A stretch of 64,000 nt of DNA from NCBI RefSeq assembly GCF_023100805.1, contig NZ_CP095855.1, positions 2,273,001 through 2,337,000 on the forward strand, given 5' to 3'. The notes beneath the pieces were generated by a model. It was not told where the DNA came from, ran no database searches, and was given only the letters and a program-made list of their open reading frames with translations. The translations under genes were made by a program, and so were the position numbers. Position 1 is the first letter of the stretch. Each line of letters starts with the position of its first letter. This DNA is from Chitinophaga filiformis. Lineage in GTDB: Bacteria > Bacteroidota > Bacteroidia > Chitinophagales > Chitinophagaceae. Shown here piece by piece: positions 42,234 through 50,959 of the stretch.

Positions 42234-42293
42234 TAACTGCACTCCAACATAATTGCAAATAAAAAGGGTCCCGGCTCAACCGGGGCCCTTTTT
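42216..42293 (+). terminator. Aromatic attenuator 2: anti-terminator strand and terminator
   Basis: Terminator: arms 42261-42274 (AAAAAGGGTCCCGG) and 42280-42293 (CCGGGGCCCTTTTT), 5-nt loop, one G-U. GCCGGGACTC at 42216-42225, near the end of leader 2, pairs with GGGTCCCGGC at 42266-42275 (10 bp, one G-U), which removes the terminator 5' arm. A ribosome finishing leader 2 would cover that strand; a ribosome stalled early in the Phe/Tyr run would not. Confidence 0.85.
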
Positions 42294-42349
42294 CATTTTA
42301 TATGGTAGTTGCTACAGCAACTACAAATCAAAAATCAAACATAAAAAAG

Positions 42350-43174
42350 ATGCGTGTCGCAATTCAGGGTTTTGAAGGATGTTTTCATCAGATAGCAGCA
42401 GAAGGATACTATGGCAAAGGTATAGAGATCGAATGTTGCGCATCCTTCCCGGAACTTGTTAAAAAGGTGGTTAAACAGAAAGAGGCAGATGCCGGTGTAA
42501 TGGCCATTGAGAATTCCATTGCAGGAAGCATTCTTCCGAACTATACCTTGTTAAAGAATTCCGGACTCCATGTGATCGGTGAAGTATACCTTCATATCAG
42601 GCAACACCTGATGGTACTGCCCGGACAAACACTGGAAGATATACGTGAAGTACACTCCCATCATATGGCATTACTCCAGTGTACGGAGTTCCTGGAGAAA
42701 TATCCTCATATGAAACTGGTGGAAACAGAAGATACAGCCCTTAGTGCAAAGCATGTACAGCAGAAGAAACTGAAAAGTACTGCCGCTATTGCCGGTAAAC
42801 TGGCGGCAGAGATATACGGCCTGGAAATAATTGCACCGAATATCCACACTATCAAAAATAACTATACCCGCTTCCTGGTGATCTCTCCCAACGGAGTAAC
42901 GCCAACGCCGGATGCCAATAAAGCATCAGTGTACTTCCAGACCTCACACGAGCGCGGAAGCCTGGCCAAGGTCCTGACACAGGTAGCACAGGCTGGCATC
43001 AACCTGAGTAAGATCCAGTCATTTCCGATGCCTGCCAAGGAGTGGAACTATTACTTCCATGCGGACTTCGAATTTGAGAACCTGAGCCATTTTGAAAAGA
43101 GCATCAGCAAAATAGAACCGCTCACCGAGGATATCAAGGTATTGGGTATTTACAAGAAAGGAAACACACATTAA
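42350..43174 (+). CDS. pheA: Prephenate dehydratase
   Basis: Converts prephenate to phenylpyruvate for phenylalanine. 274 aa, monofunctional. Seen: MRVAIQGFEGCFHQIAAEGY at the N terminus, AIENSIAGSILPNY, the catalytic NNYTRFLVI motif, and a C-terminal ACT domain (SVYFQTSHERGSLAKVLTQV; LSKIQSFP) for Phe feedback. The frame opens at 42302, but that ATG lies against a small hairpin (42305-42324), and family alignment favours 42350. First structural gene after the double attenuator. Confidence 0.93.
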   Translation: MRVAIQGFEGCFHQIAAEGYYGKGIEIECCASFPELVKKVVKQKEADAGVMAIENSIAGSILPNYTLLKNSGLHVIGEVYLHIRQHLMVLPGQTLEDIREVHSHHMALLQCTEFLEKYPHMKLVETEDTALSAKHVQQKKLKSTAAIAGKLAAEIYGLEIIAPNIHTIKNNYTRFLVISPNGVTPTPDANKASVYFQTSHERGSLAKVLTQVAQAGINLSKIQSFPMPAKEWNYYFHADFEFENLSHFEKSISKIEPLTEDIKVLGIYKKGNTH

Positions 43175-43210
43175 TCATAACATACATCAGGACGCGGAAA
43201 ACAACGTATT

Positions 43211-44377
43211 ATGAACTTACAGGTAGCAAAAAGGCTGCAGCAAACGGAAGAATACTACTTCTCCAAAAAGCTCAGGGAAATAGATGAGATGAACAAGGCA
43301 GGCGCTAAGGTGATCAATCTTGGCATCGGTAGTCCGGATCTGCCTCCACACCCTTCCGTAATTGCCACACTGCATGAATATGCACAGCGGCCTGATACCC
43401 ATGCCTACCAGGGTTATAAAGGTATTCCGGCGCTCCGCAAAGCAATGGCAGACTGGTACCAGCGCTTCTATGGCGTGTCACTGGACCCTGAAAAGGAAGT
43501 GCTGCCTCTGATAGGTTCCAAAGAAGGTATTATGCACATTTGCATGACCTACCTGCAGGAAGGAGATGAGGCCCTCGTACCTAATCCTGGTTATCCTACT
43601 TACCGTTCTGCAGTGAACCTGAGTGGTGCTACCGTGGTAGACTATGACCTGGAGGAAAAGAACGGATGGCTGCCCGACCTGGATGCACTCGCCAAACGCG
43701 ACCTGAGTAAAGTGAAACTGATGTGGGTGAACTATCCGCATATGCCTACCGGGGCCCGCTTCAATGAAGATTTTGCCCGTAAACTGGTGGCCTTTGCACA
43801 ACAGCATAATATCTTAATTTGTCACGATAACCCATATAGCTTCATCCTGAACAAGCAGCCGCAAAGCATCTTACAGACGCCCGGCGCCAGGGAAGTGGTA
43901 CTGGAGCTGAACTCTCTCAGCAAATCATCCAACATGGCCGGCTGGCGTGTTGGAATGCTGGTAGGCAAGCAGGAATGGATCAACGAAGTGCTGCGCTTCA
44001 AGAGCAATATGGACTCCGGTATGTTCCAGCCGCTCCAGATGGCCGCAGTAAAAGCACTGGAACTGGGTCCCGAGTGGTATGCCGAACTGAATGGCATTTA
44101 TGAAGGCCGCCGTAAGAAAGTATTTGAATTACTGGAACTGCTGGACTGCACGTTCGATAAGAACCAGGTAGGATTGTTCGTATGGGCGAAGATACCAGCT
44201 ACTGCAAAAGACGGCTTCTCGCTCACAGACGAGATCCTGCAGAAGGCGCAGGTCTTCATCACTCCCGGCGGCATCTTCGGCAGCAATGGCAACGGTTATA
44301 TAAGGGTGAGCCTCTGTAAGGATGAAAAGGTATTTGAAGAAGTGCTGGATAGGATAAAAACAAAATTTAAGCAATAA
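43211..44377 (+). CDS. Class I/II PLP aminotransferase (probable aromatic/aspartate aminotransferase)
   Basis: 388-aa fold-type I aminotransferase. Seen: INLGIGSPDLPPHPSV, YQGYKGIPALRKAMADWY, VPNPGYPTYRSAV, WVNYPHMPTG, and the PLP lysine in LNSLSKSSNMAGWR. The family overlaps LL-diaminopimelate and aspartate aminotransferases. Lying between pheA and tyrA, transamination of phenylpyruvate or 4-hydroxyphenylpyruvate (or prephenate) is the likely job, inferred from context. 36 nt after pheA, 5 nt before tyrA. Confidence 0.9.
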   Translation: MNLQVAKRLQQTEEYYFSKKLREIDEMNKAGAKVINLGIGSPDLPPHPSVIATLHEYAQRPDTHAYQGYKGIPALRKAMADWYQRFYGVSLDPEKEVLPLIGSKEGIMHICMTYLQEGDEALVPNPGYPTYRSAVNLSGATVVDYDLEEKNGWLPDLDALAKRDLSKVKLMWVNYPHMPTGARFNEDFARKLVAFAQQHNILICHDNPYSFILNKQPQSILQTPGAREVVLELNSLSKSSNMAGWRVGMLVGKQEWINEVLRFKSNMDSGMFQPLQMAAVKALELGPEWYAELNGIYEGRRKKVFELLELLDCTFDKNQVGLFVWAKIPATAKDGFSLTDEILQKAQVFITPGGIFGSNGNGYIRVSLCKDEKVFEEVLDRIKTKFKQ

Positions 44378-44382
44378 CAGTC

Positions 44383-45225
44383 ATGATCGCAACTATAGTA
44401 GGAACAGGATTAATAGGTGGATCGCTGGCCATCAGCCTTAAGGAAAAGGGCGTGGCCAACTGGATAATAGGTGTGGACCAGAACCCGGACAACCTGCAGA
44501 AAGCGCAGGAACTGAAGATCATTGACGAAGGCGCTACCCTGCAGGATGCCATGCAACGTTCACAGCTCATCATACTGGCCATCCCCGTAGATGCACTGCT
44601 GCAGATCATGCCCGCCGTATTGGATAAAGCAGGACCTGAACATGTGATCATGGACGTAGGTTCTACAAAACAAAAGATACTACAACTCGTTGCCGGTCAT
44701 CCCAACAGAGGACGCTTTGTAGCGGCTCACCCGATGGCCGGCACGGAGTACTCCGGGCCCGAAGCAGCTATAAAGAACCTCTTCACACAAAAGACCATGG
44801 TGTTGTGCGATGTGAAGAACAGTGATGAAGATGCCCTGGAGATCATTGAAAATATGGTAGACAAACTGCAGATGCGTCTCGTATATATGAATGCGGAAGA
44901 ACATGACCTGCACACAGCCTACGTATCCCATATCTCGCATATCACCTCTTTCGCCCTGGCGCTGACAGTACTGGAGAAAGAAAAAGAGCAGGGACGCATA
45001 TTTGAACTGGCCAGCGGTGGTTTTGAATCTACCGTGAGGCTGGCGAAAAGCTCTCCTGATATGTGGGTGCCTATCTTTAAGCATAACCGCCATAATGTGC
45101 TGGACGTACTGGAGGAACATATTCACCAGTTGCAGCAGATGAAGCAGCTGCTGGAGAAAGAAGACTACGAAACATTCTATAAACTGATCCAGAAATCAAA
45201 TAAGATCAGGAAAATATTAAAGTAA
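44383..45225 (+). CDS. tyrA: Prephenate dehydrogenase
   Basis: NAD(P)-dependent oxidative decarboxylation of prephenate to 4-hydroxyphenylpyruvate for tyrosine. 280 aa. N-terminal Rossmann motif IVGTGLIGGSLAISLKEKG (4-22), DVGSTKQKI, FVAAHPMAGTEYSGP with the catalytic His region, and DLHTAYVSHISHITSFAL in the dimer domain. No ACT or chorismate mutase domain. Starts 5 nt after the aminotransferase. A 106-bp spacer with an imperfect hairpin follows. Confidence 0.94.
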   Translation: MIATIVGTGLIGGSLAISLKEKGVANWIIGVDQNPDNLQKAQELKIIDEGATLQDAMQRSQLIILAIPVDALLQIMPAVLDKAGPEHVIMDVGSTKQKILQLVAGHPNRGRFVAAHPMAGTEYSGPEAAIKNLFTQKTMVLCDVKNSDEDALEIIENMVDKLQMRLVYMNAEEHDLHTAYVSHISHITSFALALTVLEKEKEQGRIFELASGGFESTVRLAKSSPDMWVPIFKHNRHNVLDVLEEHIHQLQQMKQLLEKEDYETFYKLIQKSNKIRKILK

Positions 45226-45331
45226 CCGGTTTCGTATAGTGACTCATTTGCCGCAGGGCCTTGTCAGCAACTGAAAATGGATCACTAGCCGATAGTCGGA
45301 CAATAACAAGAAAACAAACAATCACTGGATT

Positions 45332-46462
45332 ATGGACGACTATCGTCTATGGTCTGAAAAGCATCAAACGATGGAACAGATTCTCGCTAAAACAAAATTC
45401 TCCGATCCGGCTTCTGACAAGAAACCGTTGATCATTTCCGGTCCCTGCAGTGCAGAAACCGAAGAACAGGTATTGGACACAGCCCTGAGACTGGCTAAAA
45501 CCGGTAAAGTAGATGTACTCCGCGCTGGTATCTGGAAGCCACGTACCCGTCCGGGGTCTTTTGAAGGTATTGGCGTAACCGGTTTACCATGGTTACAGAA
45601 AGCTAAGGAACTGACCGGTCTTCCGCTGGCAGTGGAAGTTGCTACCGCCAAGCAGGTGGAAGAAGCGCTGCAGCATGGTGTGGACATCCTCTGGATCGGA
45701 GCCCGTACTACAGTGAATCCATTCTCCGTACAGGAAGTAGCTGATGCGCTGAAAGGTGTGGATACAACTGTATTGATCAAGAACCCGATCAACCCTGACC
45801 TGGAACTGTGGATCGGCGCTGTAGAGCGTGTGCGTAACTCCGGCATCACCAAGGTAGGTCTGATCCATCGTGGATTCTCCAGCTATGGCAATACTGAATA
45901 CCGTAATGCGCCAATGTGGCACCTGCCTATCGAAATGAAGCGCCGTATGCCTGAACTGCCTATGATCTGCGATCCAAGCCATATCAGCGGCCGCCGCGAT
46001 ATCCTGCAGGAAGTTGCACAGGAAGCAGTTGACCTGGATTACGATGGTCTGATGCTGGAATCTCATATCGATCCTGATAAAGCATGGAGCGATGCGAAAC
46101 AACAGATTACTCCGGAAAGACTGGCCGAAATTTTGGATGGTATCACCTGGCGTCATGAGCGCACAGACAAGAAAGAATTCAACTCTGCGCTGGATAAACT
46201 CCGTGGACAGATCAACCAGATCGATGATGAGATCATGCTGCTGCTGGGCAACCGTATGAAGATCGCCGAGAAGATCGGTATCTACAAGAAAGAGAACAAC
46301 GTGACCATCCTGCAGACCAATCGCTGGAACGAGATCCTGCAACGCGGTATCTCCAAAGGTGAGAAACTGGGCCTGACAAAAGATTTCATCCTGAAATACT
46401 TTGATGCAGTACACCTGGAATCCATCAACAGGCAGAACAGAGTGATGAACGAAGACAAATAG
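45332..46462 (+). CDS. Bifunctional DAHP synthase (type I-beta) / chorismate mutase
   Basis: Fusion of the first shikimate enzyme and chorismate mutase, 376 aa. N-terminal DAHP synthase (about 25-265): IISGPCSAETEEQ, DVLRAGIWKPRTRPGSFEG, WIGARTTVNPFSVQE, ICDPSHISGRRDI. C-terminal AroQ-class chorismate mutase (about 278-370): LDKLRGQINQIDDEIMLLLG then RMKIAEKIGIYKKENN. In Bacteroidota the mutase domain also makes the synthase sensitive to prephenate or chorismate; that is known for relatives, not shown here. A later Met (MEQILAKT) is a possible start. Confidence 0.95.
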   Translation: MDDYRLWSEKHQTMEQILAKTKFSDPASDKKPLIISGPCSAETEEQVLDTALRLAKTGKVDVLRAGIWKPRTRPGSFEGIGVTGLPWLQKAKELTGLPLAVEVATAKQVEEALQHGVDILWIGARTTVNPFSVQEVADALKGVDTTVLIKNPINPDLELWIGAVERVRNSGITKVGLIHRGFSSYGNTEYRNAPMWHLPIEMKRRMPELPMICDPSHISGRRDILQEVAQEAVDLDYDGLMLESHIDPDKAWSDAKQQITPERLAEILDGITWRHERTDKKEFNSALDKLRGQINQIDDEIMLLLGNRMKIAEKIGIYKKENNVTILQTNRWNEILQRGISKGEKLGLTKDFILKYFDAVHLESINRQNRVMNEDK

Positions 46463-46476
46463 ATTTAATACAAAAT

Positions 46477-47502
46477 ATGAGAACGTTATCTTACCAGTTC
46501 CAGCATAGTAATACAAAATATTATCTGGGAGAAAGCCTCTTACAGCTGGGCAATTATGCTGATCCCTCCAGGGCCGTACTGGTGGTGGATGAGAATGTGG
46601 ATAAACACCACGGGCATAAATTGCCGGGCTGGAGAAAGCTGGTGATTCCCGATGGAGAAGAGAACAAAAGCGGTGAAGTCCTTGAGCAGATCATCAATGG
46701 CCTGATCGAACTGGAGGCAGACCGTAAGACCATGCTGATAGGCATTGGCGGCGGTATGACCACCGACCTGACCGGTTATGCTGCCAGCATTTACATGCGG
46801 GGCATGCCTGTGGGATTTGTTCCAACTACTTTGCTGGCACAGGTGGATGCGTCGATCGGTGGCAAGAACGGTATCAACCATGGTAAACATAAGAACATGC
46901 TGGGTACCATCCGTCAGCCGGAGTTCATCCTGTTCGATTATTCGTTGCCGCTGACAATGCCGGCAGAGGAATGGCACAACGGCTTTGCGGAAATCATCAA
47001 ATATGCATGCATTCTGGATGCCAGCCTGTTCACCTACCTGGAAGATAACCGTGATAAAGCTATGCAGCGCGATGTGGCCATATTGGAATACCTGGTGGAA
47101 CGTTCTGTGGAACTGAAGACCCAGGTAGTGCTGGAAGATGAATTTGAAACCGGTTCCCGGCGTTGGCTGAACTTCGGTCATACGCTTGGGCATGCGGTGG
47201 AAAAAATAGAGAACATCGCGCATGGTAAAGCTGTTGCTATAGGTATGGTAGCAGCGGCCAAGATCTCGGAAAAGCTGAAAGGATTGCCTGTGGAACAGAC
47301 CAACAGGCTGATCCGCCTCATTAACGATTACCAGTTGCCGGTTACGCTGACCTCCAACAAGGAAGAAGTGTTCAACATCTTCAAGCTGGACAAGAAGCGG
47401 GAGAAAGATGCGATTCACTTTGTGCTGCTTGAAGAAATAGGCAAGGCTACCACGCAGCCTGTTCCTATTACAACATTGAAGCAGATGCTGGATGAACTAT
47501 AA
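46477..47502 (+). CDS. aroB: 3-Dehydroquinate synthase
   Basis: NAD- and metal-dependent cyclisation of DAHP to 3-dehydroquinate. 341 aa. Seen: PDGEENKSGEVLEQIINGL, GIGGGMTTDLTGYAASIYMR (NAD), VPTTLLAQVDASIGGKNGIN, NGFAEIIKYACI, and the metal-binding LNFGHTLGHAVEK. 14 nt after the DAHPS/CM gene and 13 nt before aroA. Confidence 0.96.
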   Translation: MRTLSYQFQHSNTKYYLGESLLQLGNYADPSRAVLVVDENVDKHHGHKLPGWRKLVIPDGEENKSGEVLEQIINGLIELEADRKTMLIGIGGGMTTDLTGYAASIYMRGMPVGFVPTTLLAQVDASIGGKNGINHGKHKNMLGTIRQPEFILFDYSLPLTMPAEEWHNGFAEIIKYACILDASLFTYLEDNRDKAMQRDVAILEYLVERSVELKTQVVLEDEFETGSRRWLNFGHTLGHAVEKIENIAHGKAVAIGMVAAAKISEKLKGLPVEQTNRLIRLINDYQLPVTLTSNKEEVFNIFKLDKKREKDAIHFVLLEEIGKATTQPVPITTLKQMLDEL

Positions 47503-47515
47503 ACCTAACTAATTT

Positions 47516-48802
47516 ATGCAAGTAACAATATCACCCGGCGCTATCAGTGGTACAGTGACCGCCAATCCATCTAAAAGTGCTATGCAACGCGCTGTTGCAG
47601 CCGCACTGCTGAGCAATGGTACCAGCATTATCCGTAATCCCGGTCTGAGCAATGACTGCCTGGCAGCGCTCGATGTGGCAGGGAAACTGGGTGCTGTTAT
47701 CAAGCGTAATGAGGACAATATCGAAATTACAAGCAAGGGAGTATTTCCTGTTGCCGAAAATAAAGAGATCAACTGCGGGGAATCCGGCCTCGGTATCCGC
47801 ATGTTCACGCCGATAGCTGCCCTGTCAGATCAGGCTATTACCATCAACGGACATGGCAGCCTTACCACCCGCCCGATGGATTTCTTCGAGGAAGTATTGC
47901 CTCAGCTGGATGTAAAATGCAAGACCCGTGAAGGTAAACTGCCATTGAATATACAAGGCCCGCTGAAAGCAAAGGATATCACTATAGATGGTTCACTCAG
48001 TTCCCAGTTCCTCACTGGCCTGCTGATGGCATACGGTGCAGTAGCAGAAGATGTGACCATCACCGTAAAAGATCTGAAAAGCAAACCTTATATCGCACTG
48101 ACACTGCAGCTGATGGAACAGTTCGGCGTGCAGGTGAAAGAGGAGCGTTTTGAAAAATTCCATTTTGGTAAACGCCAGGCATATAAGGCTGGCGAATATA
48201 CGGTGGAAGGCGACTGGAGTGGCGCTGCTTTCCTGCTGGTTGCTGCAGCAGTAGCCGGTAAGGCAGAAGTACACCACCTGAACACACAATCTGCACAGTC
48301 AGATAAAGCGATCCTGGAAGCCCTCGAAAAAGCAGGCGCCGGACTGCTGCCCGGGGTGTTCACAGTGATCGTACAGAAGAACAAATTGCAGGCATTTGAC
48401 TTTGATGCAACAGACTGTCCTGACCTGTTTCCTCCGCTGGTGGCCCTGGCTGCTAATTGTGAAGGCACCACGAAGATCATTGGTGTGAACAGGCTGGCGC
48501 ACAAAGAAAGTGACCGCGGTAAAACCCTGCAGGAAGAATTTGGCAAGATGGGTATTGCCATTGACCTGCATGGCGATGAAATGCTGGTACACGGTGGTAC
48601 AGGTATTAAAGGCGCTGTTGTCAGCTCCCACAATGACCATCGTATTGCCATGGCCTGCGCTGTAGCAGCACTTACGGCCGATGGCCCGGTAACTATCGAA
48701 GACGCAGAAGCCATCAACAAATCATACCCTGAGTTCTATGAACATCTGGAGAAGATCGGAGGTATAGTAAAAAAGCAGGGATCAGCAAGCCTGACGCATT
48801 AA
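47516..48802 (+). CDS. aroA: 3-Phosphoshikimate 1-carboxyvinyltransferase (EPSP synthase)
   Basis: Transfers enolpyruvyl from PEP to shikimate 3-phosphate. 428 aa. Seen: the N-terminal NPSKSAMQRAVAAALL (18-33, S3P/PEP binding), CGESGLGIRMFTPIAAL, DGSLSSQFLTGLLMA, TDCPDLFPPLVALAA, NRLAHKESDRGKTLQEEF, and SHNDHRIAMACAVAAL. The residues after LNCG-type motif differ from glyphosate-sensitive class I consensus in detail, as often in Bacteroidota. Confidence 0.95.
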   Translation: MQVTISPGAISGTVTANPSKSAMQRAVAAALLSNGTSIIRNPGLSNDCLAALDVAGKLGAVIKRNEDNIEITSKGVFPVAENKEINCGESGLGIRMFTPIAALSDQAITINGHGSLTTRPMDFFEEVLPQLDVKCKTREGKLPLNIQGPLKAKDITIDGSLSSQFLTGLLMAYGAVAEDVTITVKDLKSKPYIALTLQLMEQFGVQVKEERFEKFHFGKRQAYKAGEYTVEGDWSGAAFLLVAAAVAGKAEVHHLNTQSAQSDKAILEALEKAGAGLLPGVFTVIVQKNKLQAFDFDATDCPDLFPPLVALAANCEGTTKIIGVNRLAHKESDRGKTLQEEFGKMGIAIDLHGDEMLVHGGTGIKGAVVSSHNDHRIAMACAVAALTADGPVTIEDAEAINKSYPEFYEHLEKIGGIVKKQGSASLTH

Positions 48803-48872
48803 CAGAAGCAAGGCTTACTAACGCGACCGGATCGGTATCCGTTGGTAAGCCCTGAAAAAATATACAATCAGC

Positions 48873-49868
48873 ATGAATAGCTTTGGTAGATTATTCCGGG
48901 TGAACGTTTTTGGAGAATCGCACGGCGCCAGCGTAGGCGTGAATATTGATGGCATTCCTGCCGGTATTCCGCTTACCCAGGAAGACTTCCTGCCCGACCT
49001 GGAAAGGCGTAAGGCTGGTGCGAAAGGTACCACACCCCGTAAGGAAGAAGATCTGCCTTACATCAAGTCCGGTGTGTTTAACGACCGTACCACCGGCGCT
49101 CCCATCACAATATTATTTGAGAACAACAATACCCGCAGTACCGACTACGAGAAGCTCCGTGAGTTTCCCCGTCCCGGTCATGCAGACTTCGTAGCTACCC
49201 ACAAGTTTGGCGGCTTTGAAGATTACCGCGGTGGTGGTCACTTCAGTGGCCGTCTTACCCTGAACCTGGTTGCCGCCGGTGTGATCGCTAAGAAAATACT
49301 GGGCCCCGGCATTTCCGTAAAAGCGACACTGGTTGAAGTAGGTGGTTTGCCTGATGCCGAAAAGGGACTGGAAGCAGCGATCGCTGCTAAAGATTCCGTT
49401 GGTGGCATCGTGGAATGTGTGGTAGAAGGTTTGCCCATTGGGCTTGGAGAGCCTTTCTTTGATTCTGTGGAATCTACTATTGCACATGCAGTATTCTCTA
49501 TTCCTGCCATCAAGGGTATTGAATTCGGCGCCGGTTTTGCCGCCGCCCGCATGAAAGGAATAGAGCACAATGATGCCATCCTGGATGCAAGTGGTAAAAC
49601 AGCTACCAATCATGCAGGTGGGGTCGTGGGAGGTATTACAAATGGCAATCCCCTGGTATTCCGGGTAGCAGTTAAGCCTACCTCCAGCACACCAAAAGAA
49701 CAACACACATTGAATATAAAAAGCGGGGAAGTGGAAAGCTTTAGTGTAAAAGGACGTCATGACCTGTGCATCGCACTGAGAGTGCCTGTAGTGCTCGAAG
49801 CTGTAGCCGCCATGGCCCTGGCAGATTTCATGCTGCTCGAGCAGCGAAGCGGCAGGGTGTTTAAATAA
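48873..49868 (+). CDS. aroC: Chorismate synthase
   Basis: FMN-dependent elimination of EPSP to chorismate. 331 aa. Seen: FGESHGASVGVNIDGIPAGI (11-30), RRKAGAKGTTPRKEEDLPY, RPGHADFVATHKFGGFEDYRGGGHFSGR, HAGGVVGGITNGNPLVFRVAVKPTSS and GRHDLCIALRVPVVLEA. Slightly shorter than the usual 350-370. Last gene of the aromatic operon; aroD/Q, aroE and aroK are not in the window. Confidence 0.96.
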   Translation: MNSFGRLFRVNVFGESHGASVGVNIDGIPAGIPLTQEDFLPDLERRKAGAKGTTPRKEEDLPYIKSGVFNDRTTGAPITILFENNNTRSTDYEKLREFPRPGHADFVATHKFGGFEDYRGGGHFSGRLTLNLVAAGVIAKKILGPGISVKATLVEVGGLPDAEKGLEAAIAAKDSVGGIVECVVEGLPIGLGEPFFDSVESTIAHAVFSIPAIKGIEFGAGFAAARMKGIEHNDAILDASGKTATNHAGGVVGGITNGNPLVFRVAVKPTSSTPKEQHTLNIKSGEVESFSVKGRHDLCIALRVPVVLEAVAAMALADFMLLEQRSGRVFK

Positions 49869-49889
49869 TATAGTGTCCCTGCTTAGACA

Positions 49890-50020
49890 GACTCCGTCAG
49901 GAGTTCTGTGTTTGTAGCCGGGGAGATGCAACCCAGAATCAATGTCATCAACAAAACATAATAGACTCCGTCAGGAGGCTTTTTGTTTGTAGCCCGGGGT
50001 TTTTCTAATCCCGGGGACGG
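49890..50020 (+). repeat. Two tandem copies of the interspersed hairpin repeat
   Basis: Copy at about 49891-49935 (ACTCCGTCAGGAG, TGTGTTTGTAGCCGGGG) and copy at 49965-50018 (ACTCCGTCAGGAGG, TTTGTTTGTAGCCCGGGG, then CCCGGGG). Each has a CTCC/GGAG mini-stem, a TTTGTAGC core and a GC-rich hairpin. Same family as 34281-34340. It fills the space between aroC and the shared terminator. Confidence 0.75.
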
Positions 50021-50113
50021 AATGCGGTGATACCGGGAGGATGACAGGGTTTGATACCCCGTTAACGAAACGGTATGGCAACCAGTATCAAAAAATCCCA
50101 ATAACATCAAATA

Positions 50114-50148
50114 AAAAAAGGCGAATGATATTCTCATTCGCCTTTTTT
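50114..50148. terminator. Bidirectional intrinsic terminator
   Basis: 15-bp arms (50114-50128, 50134-50148), core GGCGAATGA/TCATTCGCC with A6 and T6 ends, 5-nt loop. Serves aroC (+) and the FKBP gene (-). Confidence 0.92.
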
Positions 50149-50166
50149 CTATCTGCAATTGAAAAA

Positions 50167-50889
50167 CTATTTCTCGATCGCGATCAGTTCCACTTCAAAT
50201 ATCAGCGCGCTGTTAGGACCGATTTTCGGACCTGCCTGACGGTCGCCGTAAGCCAGATCGGAAGGAATAAACAGCTTCCATTTTGAGCCCACAGGCATCA
50301 GCTGTAATGCCTCAGTCCAACCCTTGATAACGCCGCTAACAGGGAATGAGATAGGCTGACCTCTCTCTACAGAGCTATCGAATACAGTACCATCGATTAA
50401 AGTACCATGGTAGTGCGTTTTTACCTTGTCATTGATGGTTGGTTTGGGGCCGGTACCTTCAGTGATGATCTGGTATTGCAAACCGCTTGGCAGTGTTACC
50501 ACGCCTGGTTTGGTTTTATTTTCCGCCAGGAACTGTTCGCCGGCAGCCTTGTTCTTTTGCATTTTCTCAGCTTTTATCTGTTGTAAATATTCGCTAACAC
50601 TCATATTACCTTGTTCTTTTGTTATCAATGGTGTGCCACCGCTAATGGCTTCTTTAAGCGCTTTAGCCAGTACGTCAGTTCTTACACTGTCCAGTCCCTG
50701 GGTCTTCAGCATATTGCCAAATTCCAGGCCAATAGCATAACTAATGGTATCCAGTTTGGTTTGCAACAACGGGGCCGGCGCTACAGCCACCGGGACTTCC
50801 TCCTCTTTTTTATGTTTTTTCTTCTTTTGTGCGTAACCAGGAAGGGTAGCCACGCCCAAAACTCCAAGTAATAGGGCTTTTCTGATCAT
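50167..50889 (-). CDS. FKBP-type peptidyl-prolyl isomerase (FkpA/Mip-like)
   Basis: 240-aa secreted isomerase helping protein folding in the periplasm. Signal peptide 1-20 (LLLGVLGVATLPGYAQ), a Lys-rich stretch (KKKKHKKEEE), an N-terminal dimerisation domain typical of Mip/FkpA (about 45-130: ISYAIGLEFGNMLKTQGLD) and a C-terminal FKBP domain (about 140-238: YHGTLIDGTVFDSSVERGQP, GWTEALQLMPVGSKW, IPSDLAYGDRQ). All main FKBP core residues are seen. Single gene. Confidence 0.94.
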   Translation of the reverse strand: MIRKALLLGVLGVATLPGYAQKKKKHKKEEEVPVAVAPAPLLQTKLDTISYAIGLEFGNMLKTQGLDSVRTDVLAKALKEAISGGTPLITKEQGNMSVSEYLQQIKAEKMQKNKAAGEQFLAENKTKPGVVTLPSGLQYQIITEGTGPKPTINDKVKTHYHGTLIDGTVFDSSVERGQPISFPVSGVIKGWTEALQLMPVGSKWKLFIPSDLAYGDRQAGPKIGPNSALIFEVELIAIEK

Positions 50890-50959
50890 ATAATGGTTTA
50901 TTGAACTGTTCTAAAATACCCTTGCAGAACACCGCCGGGGATGGCCTGCAAGTTAGTAA

